The notes: a model not told the origin generated them from the sequence alone. A stretch of 64,000 bases of DNA from Geminicoccaceae bacterium (GCA_028285265.1 JANQPX010000069.1:62001-126000), one strand, 5' to 3'. Positions 52,173 through 61,196 are shown, counted from the first letter of the stretch. Translations and numbers: made by a program.

Positions 52173-53057
52173 TCAGTGACCGCAGCCTGATGAAGGGTCG
52201 GAAATGTCCGCTCGAGAGAACCAAATGTTCTTGTAAATCACGACGGCGGAGTCATCGGGTTTTTGTTGAGACGTCAATTGGAGCGACCGAATCTGGCGGA
52301 CGGCGTCGACATCAGGAGCAGCGCTCAATGCCTTCTCGTCCGAGGCGCCAATGCATGAAACAAATGAAGCAAAGCCAATCATATCAACCTGAATTCCGAT
52401 CTCTCTTTTGGTGAGCAATAAGGCAACCCCAATACGCTCCTTTGGGCGCCAGGGAAAGATCAATCGCCCGCCGAGACGCAGTGCTTGGATCCATTTCAGC
52501 GGAAGGCTGGTAATTCCTGCGTTGACGTAAATCACATCGGCCTTTGGCAGCTCTGAAGTGACAGCGTCTGTGTTAACAACCCGAACGCGTTCAAATCGTG
52601 CCAAATGTTCACGCGCCGCTAGGGCAAGACGTTTGTCGATTTCATAGGCCGTGACAGAGCCATTCGGCGAAACCAGAGCTGATAGGATCGCCGAATAGTA
52701 GCCTCTACCGGCCCCGATATGAACTGCGTCTTCGCCGGGCTTCGGTAACACAGCGCTAAACCAAGTTGCGTGGAGGCTTGGTTGGCCATTGTTGAGCCCC
52801 TTCTTTTCGTCGAGCGCCACCAGGACGTTTTGATAGAGATGAATTGGATCGGCACTGGGTGTTTCGATGTACGCTTCGCCAAGCCTGTTCCCAACAAAGA
52901 TTCTCCAAGGACCCGGAGGTAAGAAATGTTCCCGAGGGACAGTTCGGAACGCTTGTTCGATTCGGGGGTCGCTTGACCGACCGGATGCCGCAAGCAACTT
53001 CGCATAGAAGGCGCGTGCCTCAAGGTATTGGCGGGTCTCGTGGTCGTTACGTTCCAT
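52173..53057 (-). CDS. protein-L-isoaspartate O-methyltransferase-like protein
   Basis: A 294-residue SAM-dependent methyltransferase of the PCMT family: RIEQAFRTVPREHFLPPGPW (N-terminal PCMT block), VHIGAGRGYYSAILSALV as SAM loop, VTAYEIDKRLALAAREHL and LIFPWRPKERIG. It is longer than housekeeping PCMT, with a C-terminal extension, and the conserved substrate region is partly altered, so the target may not be isoaspartyl protein. The ATG at 53057 is chosen; the frame runs 41 codons upstream without family sequence. Monocistronic. Confidence 0.8.
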   Translation of the reverse strand: MERNDHETRQYLEARAFYAKLLAASGRSSDPRIEQAFRTVPREHFLPPGPWRIFVGNRLGEAYIETPSADPIHLYQNVLVALDEKKGLNNGQPSLHATWFSAVLPKPGEDAVHIGAGRGYYSAILSALVSPNGSVTAYEIDKRLALAAREHLARFERVRVVNTDAVTSELPKADVIYVNAGITSLPLKWIQALRLGGRLIFPWRPKERIGVALLLTKREIGIQVDMIGFASFVSCIGASDEKALSAAPDVDAVRQIRSLQLTSQQKPDDSAVVIYKNIWFSRADISDPSSGCGH

Positions 53058-53246
53058 CCGATCTGCTTTCAAGATGTCAGCGATACTCTCGTGACGTATC
53101 GCCAGGTTCGGATGAATCAAGGTTTCAACCGCCTTGGAATGGTGCGCATGGGCCAAGCTATGCCAACGTCCGCAAGACATAATCGAAGGACCAACGAGAC
53201 GAATGCTGTCTCGCCAAAAGAAGGGTCGATCAATGATAGCCGCACG

Positions 53247-53948
53247 TCAGGTTGTGCTAGGATAATGAGGGAATTTGTCCGCCAGTCCGTCGAACAGTCC
53301 GATCATCCGTTTGCGCCAAGCGGCGAGGGCTGATTGCTCCCTCACCAAGTCCTGAGGGCTTCCGAGCCGCGCCCATTGGAAAAGTGAGAATACAGAATAA
53401 TCGACATATTGGGGGGCTTGGCCAGCGATGAAGTTCTGCTCAGCGAGTAGGGTTTCTAGAGGTTCACATGCGGCGCTGAAGCGTGTCTGCCACGCAGCCC
53501 TGTCAGCGCATGCCGCCTCAAGTGATTGACCCAACGCTGTCTCTCGGGAGCTTCGGAAATACGGGCGATCTTCAGGCGCTAGGCATCGAATGAAATCGGC
53601 ATAGATGAGATGTTTTATCAATTGTCCGAGGGTTGAATCGGCCCAAAGGCATATGAACCGGGTTTGGCCTAAGGCGCTTTCGCCACCAAAAAGTGACGGT
53701 CTGTCAGGAAATTGTTTTTCAAGGTACAAGGCGATGCGCCAAGAGTCGTGCACGACCTTTGACCCATCCACAAGGATCGGCACGTAGCGTTGACCGCTCA
53801 ACTGCTCGATCATGTCAGCCTCTAGAAATCGCGTTGGCTGATATGTCACGTTTATCCCTTTATGGGTGATTGCGTAGCGACTGCGCCAAGAGAAGGGACT
53901 GGGGCGGCGATTTTCAAAGCCGACGCGTTCGTACATCGTGATAGTCAT
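53247..53948 (-). CDS. glutathione S-transferase family protein
   Basis: A 233-residue GST. N-terminal thioredoxin-like domain (about 1-80) with SPFSWRSRYAITHKGI and QRYVPILVDGSKVVHDSWRIALYLEKQFP, the glutathione-binding P and DS motif; C-terminal helical domain to 225. Similar to bacterial beta-etherase or MAPEG-unrelated class GSTs by eye. No neighbouring gene suggests the substrate. Confidence 0.88.
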   Translation of the reverse strand: MTITMYERVGFENRRPSPFSWRSRYAITHKGINVTYQPTRFLEADMIEQLSGQRYVPILVDGSKVVHDSWRIALYLEKQFPDRPSLFGGESALGQTRFICLWADSTLGQLIKHLIYADFIRCLAPEDRPYFRSSRETALGQSLEAACADRAAWQTRFSAACEPLETLLAEQNFIAGQAPQYVDYSVFSLFQWARLGSPQDLVREQSALAAWRKRMIGLFDGLADKFPHYPSTT

Positions 53949-54328
53949 CGCAACGACCTTTCCTGCTCAGAAATGAGATCATAGCACTAGTCTTTGTCGT
54001 CAAATGGCAAAATTCGAGAAATCGACTGGTCTGCAACCATAAGGTGCGATTTGGCTCCGGTTCGAGTCGAGTTGCTCGATTTTAGGAAACGGCAAGTTGC
54101 TCAAGACCTTGGGCTTTGCCGGAGTAAGGCCACCAAGCGCTGTCGCGCGGCCAAGACAGATGCATCAGCCGATAAGGTAGCGGTGGCCAAACGCGACTCA
54201 AGCTCATTATCTCAACCAGTGACATGAGGGCTTTAGGGGCAAACACGACTTGGGGACGGCACTAGTCTCGCCCAATGCCCATGGCCTGACTTGTTGTAAC
54301 GATTTTTCATGGTGGCATCAGGGAACAT
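53949..54328. other. intergenic stretch upstream of the ArsR module
   Basis: About 380 bp between the GST gene and the ArsR promoter. A plus-strand frame at 53994-54227 has no family resemblance and a low-complexity basic composition. No other signal is seen before the TTGACA box at 54329. Confidence 0.45.
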
Positions 54329-54357
54329 TTGACAGCGTGACACCGTGATCATAATGT
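54329..54357 (+). promoter_or_regulatory. consensus promoter of the ArsR-SRPBCC-RibD operon
   Basis: TTGACA (54329-54334), a 17-nt spacer, and TAATGT (54352-54357) make a near-consensus sigma-70 promoter. The expected transcription start, 6-9 nt after the -10 box, falls at about 54363-54366, on or next to the ATG of the ArsR gene, so the message may be leaderless. Confidence 0.6.
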
Positions 54358-54386
54358 ATAGCCAAATGGCTATACATTATGATCAC
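54345..54386. promoter_or_regulatory. perfect 42-bp palindromic ArsR operator
   Basis: Two identical inverted 20-base arms (54345-54364 and 54367-54386) around AA. The centre reads TATAGCCAAATGGCTATA. It covers the -10 box and the first codons of the ArsR gene, so binding would block its promoter. The GCCA-AA-TGGC core resembles operators of the ArsR subgroup paired with SRPBCC proteins. Confidence 0.7.
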
Positions 54387-54710
54387 GCTCTAGATAGAAC
54401 CTTTCACGCGCTCGGCGACGGGACGCGCCGGCAGATCCTCTCCATGCTGGCCAACAAGGGAGCCTTATTCGCCGGAGACCTCCGCAAGCCATTTGACGTT
54501 GCGCAGCCAACCATATCGAAGCATCTCAAGGTTCTTGAACGTGCCGGCCTCGTTCGTCGTGACGTTGTCGGCAGACGACATCGCTTTCGTCTTGCTGCGG
54601 ATTCCATGAGGGAAGCAGAAGATTGGATTAGCCAGCAGCGAAATTTCTGGACGGGCACTTTGAAGCGGTTGGATGCGTTCGTTCAGACAATGGACGAGGA
54701 CAGCGTGTGA
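54366..54710 (+). CDS. ArsR-family repressor of the SRPBCC-linked type
   Basis: A 114-residue ArsR winged-helix protein: LDRTFHALGDGTRRQILSMLANKGALFAGDLRKPFDVAQPTISKHLKVLERAGLVRRDVVGRRHRF, with helix 3-4 recognition PTISKHLKVL. No metal-binding ELCVCDL motif, so it is not an arsenic or metal sensor of the classical kind. Candidate starts are GTG 54345, ATG 54354 and ATG 54366; the last starts at the predicted transcription start and gives the shortest family-like N-terminus. It overlaps the SRPBCC gene by GTGA. Confidence 0.9.
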   Translation: MAIHYDHALDRTFHALGDGTRRQILSMLANKGALFAGDLRKPFDVAQPTISKHLKVLERAGLVRRDVVGRRHRFRLAADSMREAEDWISQQRNFWTGTLKRLDAFVQTMDEDSV

Positions 54711-55174
54711 CCGAACCAGGCATTCCTCTTGTCGTTCGCCGAGATATCCAGGCATCATGCGAGCGGGTCTTTCATGCCTTCACCCGGGCCGATCTATTGG
54801 TCCAGTGGTTCACGCCTTCTCCCGACATCACCATCGAGATTCTGCGCTTCGAGTTTGTGGAAGGCGGTAGCTTTCGTTTCCGCTACACCATGCCCGACGG
54901 CCGGACGTCGGTTGTCGGTGGTACCTATGAACGTATTGATGCGCCAAGAGAGCTTGCTTGTTCTTGGACTTGGGAAGCGCCAGACCCGCTTGCGGGTGTA
55001 AGAATGCATGTGCTGTTTCAATTCATTGAGCACGATTTAGGCACCCATGTTGTGATCACGCACAACGGCATTCCTTCCAATGCAGCATGCACAGTTCATG
55101 AAAGTGGCTGGGATGGGGCTCTTAGCAGTCTTGAGGAATTCACTTTACATATGTTGTGCAGGGAACAGCGATGA
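54707..55174 (+). CDS. SRPBCC (AHSA1-type) ligand-binding protein
   Basis: A 155-residue START-like protein of the AHSA1 group: VRRDIQASCERVFHAFTRADLLVQWFTP, GGSFRFRYTMPDGRTSVVGGTYERIDAPRELACSWTWE, and a C-terminal helix WDGALSSLEEFTLHM. Such proteins have a hydrophobic pocket and are often co-encoded with an ArsR repressor. GTG start overlapping the ArsR stop, stop overlapping the next ATG (ATGA), so the three genes are one translation unit. Confidence 0.9.
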   Translation: MTEPGIPLVVRRDIQASCERVFHAFTRADLLVQWFTPSPDITIEILRFEFVEGGSFRFRYTMPDGRTSVVGGTYERIDAPRELACSWTWEAPDPLAGVRMHVLFQFIEHDLGTHVVITHNGIPSNAACTVHESGWDGALSSLEEFTLHMLCREQR

Positions 55175-55752
55175 GAGAGCTTTCAGTCCTGACCTTCGTC
55201 ACGCTGGATGGAGTCATGCAGGGGCCAAGTTCACCCGATGAAGATCCATCAAATGGCTTTACTCGAGGCGGTTGGGCCGCCGACTACTGGCCGGAGGTGA
55301 TGGAACAGGTCATGCGCGAAGCGATGGCCGAACCGTACAGTATTCTGTTTGGGCGAAGAACCTACGAAATCTTCGCTGCCCACTGGCCAAACGTCGACGG
55401 GAGCAATCCAGTTGCCAATATCTTGAATCACGCCACGAAGTATGTGGCCACGAATAGCCTGGCTCAACTTCAATGGGAAAACTCAATTGCCATTAGGGGC
55501 GACATTCAGTCGGAGGTGATGCGTCTCAAGACTGAAAGCGGGCCGTTGATCCAAATCCATGGAAGCAGGGAATTGATCCAGACGCTACTTGCCGCGGATT
55601 TGATCGATGAATTTCGTCTATGGACGTTTCCTGTCGTCCTAGGGTGTGGAAAGCGCCTCTTTGGACTTGATGCTCCCCCGCGAAGCCTCAAGCTCAAAAA
55701 GAACGAGGTATGCTCTAATGGCACAATCATGAGTATCTATCGGCGGTCCTAG
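55171..55752 (+). CDS. dihydrofolate reductase-like (RibD C-terminal domain) protein
   Basis: A 193-residue protein of the RibD_C/DHFR-like group: RELSVLTFVTLDGVMQGPSSPDEDP at the start, YSILFGRRTYEIFAAHWPN, and IQIHGSRELIQTLLAADLIDEFRLWTFPVVLGCGKRLF. NADPH-dependent reductase fold; the substrate of this YyaP-like branch is unknown. It is the third gene of the ArsR operon, a frequent arrangement (ArsR, SRPBCC, DHFR-like). Confidence 0.9.
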   Translation: MRELSVLTFVTLDGVMQGPSSPDEDPSNGFTRGGWAADYWPEVMEQVMREAMAEPYSILFGRRTYEIFAAHWPNVDGSNPVANILNHATKYVATNSLAQLQWENSIAIRGDIQSEVMRLKTESGPLIQIHGSRELIQTLLAADLIDEFRLWTFPVVLGCGKRLFGLDAPPRSLKLKKNEVCSNGTIMSIYRRS

Positions 55753-56702
55753 GCCATTGTTCCAAAAGCCGATGCGGCTGAGTTCATAACGACGCTGATG
55801 ACACCCGGGCCTTTTGGCTTGAGTTAATGGTGCATGGAGGCATCCAAAGGGTAGTGTTTGATCTTTCCAATGCAACCGACTGGCCCCTTGAGGCGCCAGG
55901 TCAGTGGATGAAGGCCACCTGCGAAGAGTAGGAGGACTCTCTATCGAGGTTTCCTTTTGGCTTGGTTCTCCACCGCCTGGCCGATTGGACCGCCTACGAC
56001 AGCGATCCGAATGCCAGGCCCTTCGTCGATTCCAGAGATGTAGAGATGAACGACCACCTAGTCCCTAATCGTTCGGTTAGGGGAAAACTCCTTAGTCTCG
56101 ATGCATAGAGTCCACCATCTTTCCCGGGAGGCGTTTATCGAGACGACGATCGGCGAATGGGTGGGCTGGTGCAGCGTAGGCTAAGGACCGTTCGCCGAAG
56201 ACGACCAACGTCTGATCGGAAGCGTAGGAGGCGAACAGGTCATACTGGTTCGACCTCAGAACACCTGCTCGACGAGCACTGATCAGTATTTTCCGACCGT
56301 ACCTTGGGTGTCATGCGCATCTGCGAGATCTGGCGAGACCGAAAACTACTCTGGCAAGAGCTGGGCGCCGAATTTACCATCAGGCGTATGACATCCAAAG
56401 CACGAGGCGAGTGTAAAGAGTAAGTTAATGTCTGGCACTCCGTGGGTCAGCGCTGGTGATTTATTGGCCGTTTGGCGGAAAAGAGTAAGTCTACGACCAG
56501 GTGACCACTTAGGAGAGCCGGAGTCATTGGCGAAAACTATAAAGCGACCGTCGGCAAGATCTGAGCTAACAGAACTCTTCGGGACGAAACCCATTTCATT
56601 ATTGACTTCGAAAGGTATTCCAGGGCTTAGCCCAATAAGAAATTCTTCAGGATCTCAGGCGTATGATCAGGCTCCTGCATAACATACGATACGGCCGCTC
56701 CA
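55753..56702. other. gene-poor, possibly decayed interval
   Basis: About 950 bp without a convincing gene. A minus-strand frame at 56346-56594 ends in SCFGCHTPDGKFG, a cytochrome-c-like CxxCH plus TPDGK, but the rest of the 82-residue frame has no family resemblance and may be a relic. A short dyad (CCCTAA / TTAGGG near 56063-56082) is seen. Many short frames with stops suggest degraded DNA. Confidence 0.4.
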
Positions 56703-59147
56703 ATGCGTCTTCGTTACGCGCTCATGTCGCTATTCCTGATCCTGACCGCCGTGCCATTGACGGTATTCTGGGCTTGGCCTCACTCGCAAGTACTCCAGAA
56801 CGAGTTTGACGATGTCCGTGACCGCCATCTTCTCTTGGCACGGAATCTAGGAGCAGCGCTAGAACGATACCACCAGGATGTGATCACGGCCTTCAACTTA
56901 GTTGCGGCCAATGTGATTAATGAGCGCAAGATCGATCAAGCTCAGGATCTCTTGCTCAATCTGAGTTTTCGCCACATCTGCGTTGCCAATGAGGCAACCG
57001 GCACAGTGATATCGGAAATTAGCCCGATAGCGTTACCTTGCCCCGGTGTGGTACCGGACAAGCGAATGTACCTATTTGCGCGATTGGCGCGGGAGGATCG
57101 AGCAACCTTCAGTGAGGTGTTAAAAGGGCCTGAAGGCGACCCGGTGATGTACGTAGTTCGTCGATTCGGGGATCTGGTGGCGATCGGTGCGTTGAATACC
57201 GACTATTTTGTTCGTCTGGGCAAAGCCATCTCGTTTGGCGTGCTCGGCCATGCTGCGATCGTGGACCATAGGGGTAACGTCCTTGCCCATCCGCTTGATG
57301 ACTGGATTGCCGCCCGTCGCAACATAGCAAAGGTATCCGCCGTCGCCCGCATGCTGAACGGCGAAACAGGTATCGAGACATTCTATTCGCCTGCACTGAA
57401 AGGCGACATGATCGCTGGCTTTACCGTGGTGCCGGAGGCGGGCTGGGGAGTAATGATACCGCAGCCCGTGGTCGAACTCCAGGAACGGGCTAGTCAGGCG
57501 GAAGCATCGGCACTTGCCGTCTTTCTGGTGGGCATCGCTGTCGCTTGTCTATGTGGATGGATTGTCGCCGTTCTGTTTGCGCGTCCACTCGAGTTGATCA
57601 CCCATGCAGCGGACCAAGTGGCCCAAGGCGACGAGCCGACTGAGATTCCCGAATTACGTAGTAAGCTGGTACCCGTCGAGTTCTCCGGGGTGCAATCAAG
57701 CTTCAATGCGATGGTTCGCCGACTACGCGACAACATGATCAGCATCAACAAGCTGGCCTATGAGGACAAGATCAGCGGATTGGCAAACCGCGCGATGTTT
57801 CGAAACTACGTGACGGAGAAGATTGCGGCGTTGCAAGCTTCGGGTCGCCGCGGTCTGATCATTTTTATTGATCTCGACGGCTTTAAGGCCGTCAATGACA
57901 ATCATGGCCATGATCTCGGCGATGAGTTGCTGCGTCGCTTTTCCGTCCGATTGAGAGCGCTATTCGACCAGATTGCTGCCACTGCAGACGATGATGATCA
58001 CGCGATCTCACTGCGGGCACAGTTGGCGAAGAGCTATCTTCTCGCACGATTAGGCGGCGATGAATTCGCGATTTTTCTAGCCGGAGCTGAGCGCGCTGGA
58101 GACGGCGATGTCATTGCGAAGGCAATCCTGCGTTCAGTTCGGGATCCCTTCATGCTGGGAAGCCGTGAGGCAACGATCGGGGCCTCGATCGGTTTAGCAA
58201 GATTTCCCGACGACGGTGACAGCTTTGAGCCGCTCATTCGGCATGCCGATATGGCGATGTATGAAGCCAAACGTGCCGGCAAGAATACTTATCGATTCTT
58301 CGATCGGAAGATCGAGGCGGCCCTCAATCAAGCCGATGAAGTCCGTCGGCAGATTCCTCGAGCTCTCCAACTCGATCAATTCGAACTGCACTATCAGCCA
58401 CGCTTCCATGCGGAGTCACGTGAGGTGCGATGCATGGAGGCTCTCATTCGATGGAACCATCCCCATGATGGTCTGCGGCAGCCGGGTGAATTCCTGACAG
58501 CTGTCGAATCGACGGATATGATTGTTGAGATTGATCACTGGGTCCTACGTAGAGCGCTACAGCAACTTGGCGAGTGGTCTCAATCCTTTCCTAAACTCTC
58601 GTTATCGATCAACATGTCTACTCGTCAGTTAACTGACCCTAATATGGCGAATCATGTCATTGAGCTTGTCCAGCAAGCCGGCATTGATCCAGCGAGGATC
58701 GAGCTGGAGGTTACAGAACATGCCGTCCTCAACAATGAGAGGACCGCAAGACATGTCATTCAACGCCTTCATGACTTTGGCCTCAAGATTGCGATCGACG
58801 ATTTTGGACAAGGCTATTCCAATTTTGCTCGATTCGCGGAACTCCCTGTCGACGTTATCAAGATTGATCGTTCCCTCACCTGCAAACTTACCGAAGATCC
58901 CAGGGTGCCCACGATCGTAAAGTCATTGATTACGATGGCAGAAGGATTGAATTGCACCACGGTCAGCGAGGGGATAGAGGCCTTGGAGCAAGTTTCGATT
59001 CTCAGCAAACTGGGGTGTACGGAATTCCAGGGATTTCTCTTTTCCAGACCTCTTGCAGCCGCCGAAGCTGAAGCGTGGCTGAACCGGACCGCAGCGACCG
59101 TTGAGGCCGTCAACGTTGAGCGCGTTACCTTGCTAAGATCAATCTAA
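56703..59147 (+). CDS. membrane GGDEF-EAL c-di-GMP protein with periplasmic sensor
   Basis: An 814-residue protein: a first span (about 5-25), a periplasmic dCache-like sensor (about 30-265), a second span (about 272-295), a HAMP segment (about 296-350), GGDEF (about 355-540) with intact LGGDEFAIF, and EAL (about 555-800) with EALIRWNHP, ELEVTEHAVL, IDDFGQGYSNFARF and KIDRSL. Both active sites look complete, so it may make and break c-di-GMP. The RxxD inhibitory site before GGDEF is absent, and a 15-20 residue insert precedes it. Single gene, between the two ArsR modules. Confidence 0.93.
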   Translation: MRLRYALMSLFLILTAVPLTVFWAWPHSQVLQNEFDDVRDRHLLLARNLGAALERYHQDVITAFNLVAANVINERKIDQAQDLLLNLSFRHICVANEATGTVISEISPIALPCPGVVPDKRMYLFARLAREDRATFSEVLKGPEGDPVMYVVRRFGDLVAIGALNTDYFVRLGKAISFGVLGHAAIVDHRGNVLAHPLDDWIAARRNIAKVSAVARMLNGETGIETFYSPALKGDMIAGFTVVPEAGWGVMIPQPVVELQERASQAEASALAVFLVGIAVACLCGWIVAVLFARPLELITHAADQVAQGDEPTEIPELRSKLVPVEFSGVQSSFNAMVRRLRDNMISINKLAYEDKISGLANRAMFRNYVTEKIAALQASGRRGLIIFIDLDGFKAVNDNHGHDLGDELLRRFSVRLRALFDQIAATADDDDHAISLRAQLAKSYLLARLGGDEFAIFLAGAERAGDGDVIAKAILRSVRDPFMLGSREATIGASIGLARFPDDGDSFEPLIRHADMAMYEAKRAGKNTYRFFDRKIEAALNQADEVRRQIPRALQLDQFELHYQPRFHAESREVRCMEALIRWNHPHDGLRQPGEFLTAVESTDMIVEIDHWVLRRALQQLGEWSQSFPKLSLSINMSTRQLTDPNMANHVIELVQQAGIDPARIELEVTEHAVLNNERTARHVIQRLHDFGLKIAIDDFGQGYSNFARFAELPVDVIKIDRSLTCKLTEDPRVPTIVKSLITMAEGLNCTTVSEGIEALEQVSILSKLGCTEFQGFLFSRPLAAAEAEAWLNRTAATVEAVNVERVTLLRSI

Positions 59148-59266
59148 GGCGGGCCCGCTTAATGCGAGAATAATGGATCCCCTGAGCCCTGCGGTGATCC
59201 AACGCGGTATCTTCGGACATAGGCCCGAGGGCCAACGAAAAGATCACGGGTCGATGTATTGCATCA

Positions 59267-59305
59267 TTGACATGATACCGTTTGGTATTATAAATAGTAA
59301 TACCA
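59267..59305 (+). promoter_or_regulatory. promoter and operator of the second ArsR module
   Basis: TTGACA (59267-59272), 16 nt, TATAAA (59289-59294). TGGTATTA (59283-59290) and TAATACCA (59298-59305) form an inverted repeat across the -10 box, extendable outward with mismatches to ACC/GGT ends. The right arm contains ACCATTTGGT, the same CCA-N2-TGG core as the 54345-54386 operator. Confidence 0.55.
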
Positions 59306-59329
59306 TTTGGTTTTATATCGAGGTGCAAC

Positions 59330-59773
59330 ATGTCAAAGCAAAGCAGCAGACCTTTCGTCTGGGCTCTTCTGTTATCCGTGCTCGGTGCTCAGGCTTCCAT
59401 CGCTGAGCAACAGACGATCACCAATCTTCCTGCTGCCGATTTTGCCTGGGATCAGACAGACGAAGGTGTCGCATTTGCTCCCTTGGTCGGGGATCGATTT
59501 GTCGAACCTTATATGGCGATGGTCAGGCTTCCTGCTGGGTTGGTTAGTCCGCCGCATGTTAAATCCGCTAATATGTTCGGTGTGGTGGTTTCCGGCACGA
59601 TCAGCCATATCGCGATCAAAGCCAGCCCATCGGATGAGGTTCTTCTGCCCGAAGGGTCATTTTATAAAATCCCGGCCGGCTTGGCGCATGTCAGCAAGTG
59701 CGTCTCGGAGGCGGACTGCATCACGTTTTTGTATCAGGATGGCAAGTTCGACTTCTTGCCAGCGGCACAGTGA
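59330..59773 (+). CDS. secreted cupin-domain protein
   Basis: A 147-residue protein with a signal peptide (about 1-26, RPFVWALLLSVLGAQASIAE) and a small cupin domain (about 40-140; VRLPAGLVSPPHVKSANMFGVVVSGTISH, EGSFYKIPAGLAHVSKC). The cupin histidines are mostly kept (PPH, LAH). Two cysteines (KCVSEADC) could form a disulfide in the periplasm. It begins the second ArsR module and overlaps the ArsR start (GTGA). Similar to DUF4437-type periplasmic cupins; ligand unknown. Confidence 0.8.
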   Translation: MSKQSSRPFVWALLLSVLGAQASIAEQQTITNLPAADFAWDQTDEGVAFAPLVGDRFVEPYMAMVRLPAGLVSPPHVKSANMFGVVVSGTISHIAIKASPSDEVLLPEGSFYKIPAGLAHVSKCVSEADCITFLYQDGKFDFLPAAQ

Positions 59774-60102
59774 CTGTCGATCAACAGGCCGCCTTTCGTG
59801 CACTGGCCGATCCGAGCCGGCGTATGATTTTGATGCATCTCTCAGACCGGGAGATGACGATCGGTGAGGTGGCTGGCCAGTTCGATATGACCAGAGCTGC
59901 TGTCAAGAAGCACCTGACGATTCTCGAAGAGGGCAATCTCATCTCAGTTCACGCTCTCGGACGCAAAAGGATCAACCGCCTTCACCCAGCGGGCCTCAAA
60001 CCGGTTTCAGATTGGCTCAATTACTTCAGCCAGTTCTGGGATGACCGGTTAGGCCGTTTACAGGGTGCGATTGCGAAAAGCGAGAGACAAGCCGATGAAT
60101 GA
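59770..60102 (+). CDS. ArsR-family regulator, second SRPBCC-linked module
   Basis: A 110-residue ArsR repressor: QAAFRALADPSRRMILMHLSDREMTIGEVAGQFDMTRAAVKKHLTILEEGNLISVHALGRKRINRLHP. No metal motif. The GTG start at 59770 overlaps the cupin stop; the longer frame reads through the cupin gene and is not used. It overlaps the SRPBCC gene by 8 bp. Probably represses the 59267 promoter. Confidence 0.9.
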   Translation: MTVDQQAAFRALADPSRRMILMHLSDREMTIGEVAGQFDMTRAAVKKHLTILEEGNLISVHALGRKRINRLHPAGLKPVSDWLNYFSQFWDDRLGRLQGAIAKSERQADE

Positions 60103-60520
60103 CACAATTACCAAGACCGTTTTCTTTAGAGCCTCCCGCAGGACTGTCTGGGCCTTCCTCACCGAAAAGGACAAACTCGCGGAATGGTTCCATCCGGCTG
60201 AGGCAGACCTGGCTGACGGCGAAGACTATGCGCTGCTTGGTCATACGCCTGATGGCGGTCTTGTGAAGCAGTGTTGGGGCACAGTCGAGCATTGGGAGCC
60301 GCCATCGAAGCTTATCTACAGTTTTACCGTAAAACCCTTAAATGGAATTATGACACGAGTCACATGGACACTTGATGAGGCCCATGGCGGGACAAGACTG
60401 ACACTGAATCACGAGGGTCTTGCCGCTGCTGAGGATGCAGCGCTCGGCTTGCTTTTGGCATTGGATGCGGGCTGGGACGAGCATCTCGGTCGGCTGAGGA
60501 ACTTGGGTGCAAAGAGCTAG
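60095..60520 (+). CDS. SRPBCC (AHSA1-type) protein, second module
   Basis: A 141-residue START-like protein: ITKTVFFRASRRTVWAFLTEKDKLAEWFHPAEADL, WEPPSKLIYSFTVKPLNGIMTRVTWTLDEAHGGTRLTLNHEGL, C-terminal helix GWDEHLGRLRNL. ATG at 60095, before the ArsR stop. Same gene order (ArsR then SRPBCC) as the 54366-55174 pair, with low similarity between the two SRPBCC proteins. Confidence 0.9.
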   Translation: MNDTITKTVFFRASRRTVWAFLTEKDKLAEWFHPAEADLADGEDYALLGHTPDGGLVKQCWGTVEHWEPPSKLIYSFTVKPLNGIMTRVTWTLDEAHGGTRLTLNHEGLAAAEDAALGLLLALDAGWDEHLGRLRNLGAKS

Positions 60521-61196
60521 AGGTCAGTCCCGCTCGTTTGATTGCCGGTCCCTTCCCATCTGATTGAAACGGGCCAATAGCAGCACATGGCAGCGGGAGT
60601 TTGGCCGGTCGCGGGAGATGGTACGCTTTGCTGATGGCATGGTAATGAGTCATCACGATGGCAAAAGGGGCCCGGTCCCTGCCGCCGATGCCAAGGCCGT
60701 TGAGAAGTTTCATGCACAGTCCTTGGTTCGTGGCTGATGCTATGAAGCTGTCGTAGGGCTAGCCCGAACTCGTCATTTCGTGATCGAACTCGGGCGTTTT
60801 GAGCGTGCCCTTGCTTGTTATCATTAGAGGTTTGCCATGAGGCTGCGAAATCAAGGTAGGCCTCTGCCCTATCGGAGGTTCTTATCGTCGAGGGGCTTCT
60901 TTAGGGATTGGCGGCGAACCAACCTGGTCACTGCAGGCTTCAGGACGCAGATTGGACCATGGTGAATTTGGATCTTTGAGCCAACTTGGGTCGGCATCAG
61001 GTCGTCTCAGACTCGAAGGCAGTTCTGCGATGCACCCATGTCAGGCTGGACATATGGGTTCGATGGCTCAGTAGCGGCTTTTCGATCGTTGTCGTTCAAA
61101 TCGTACGTTGCTCATCGCTTGATTTCGTGCACTAATTTCGAGGTTCCATCCGTCACGATACGAACGGCCTTAAGTCGATTCTCAAGGTGGGCACCG
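60521..61196. other. gene-poor interval
   Basis: About 680 bp. Frames on both strands are short, overlap and lack family resemblance. An upstream extension of the 61197 gene frame reaches 61038 but lacks a ribosome site and conserved sequence. Nothing else is seen. Confidence 0.45.

Noticed and set aside
53994..54227. 77-codon frame upstream of the ArsR promoter
   Set aside because: Basic low-complexity sequence without a ribosome site or relatives I can recognise.
61038..61196. N-terminal extension of the beta-propeller gene
   Set aside because: The extension would bury the signal peptide and lacks a ribosome site; the start at 61197 has both.
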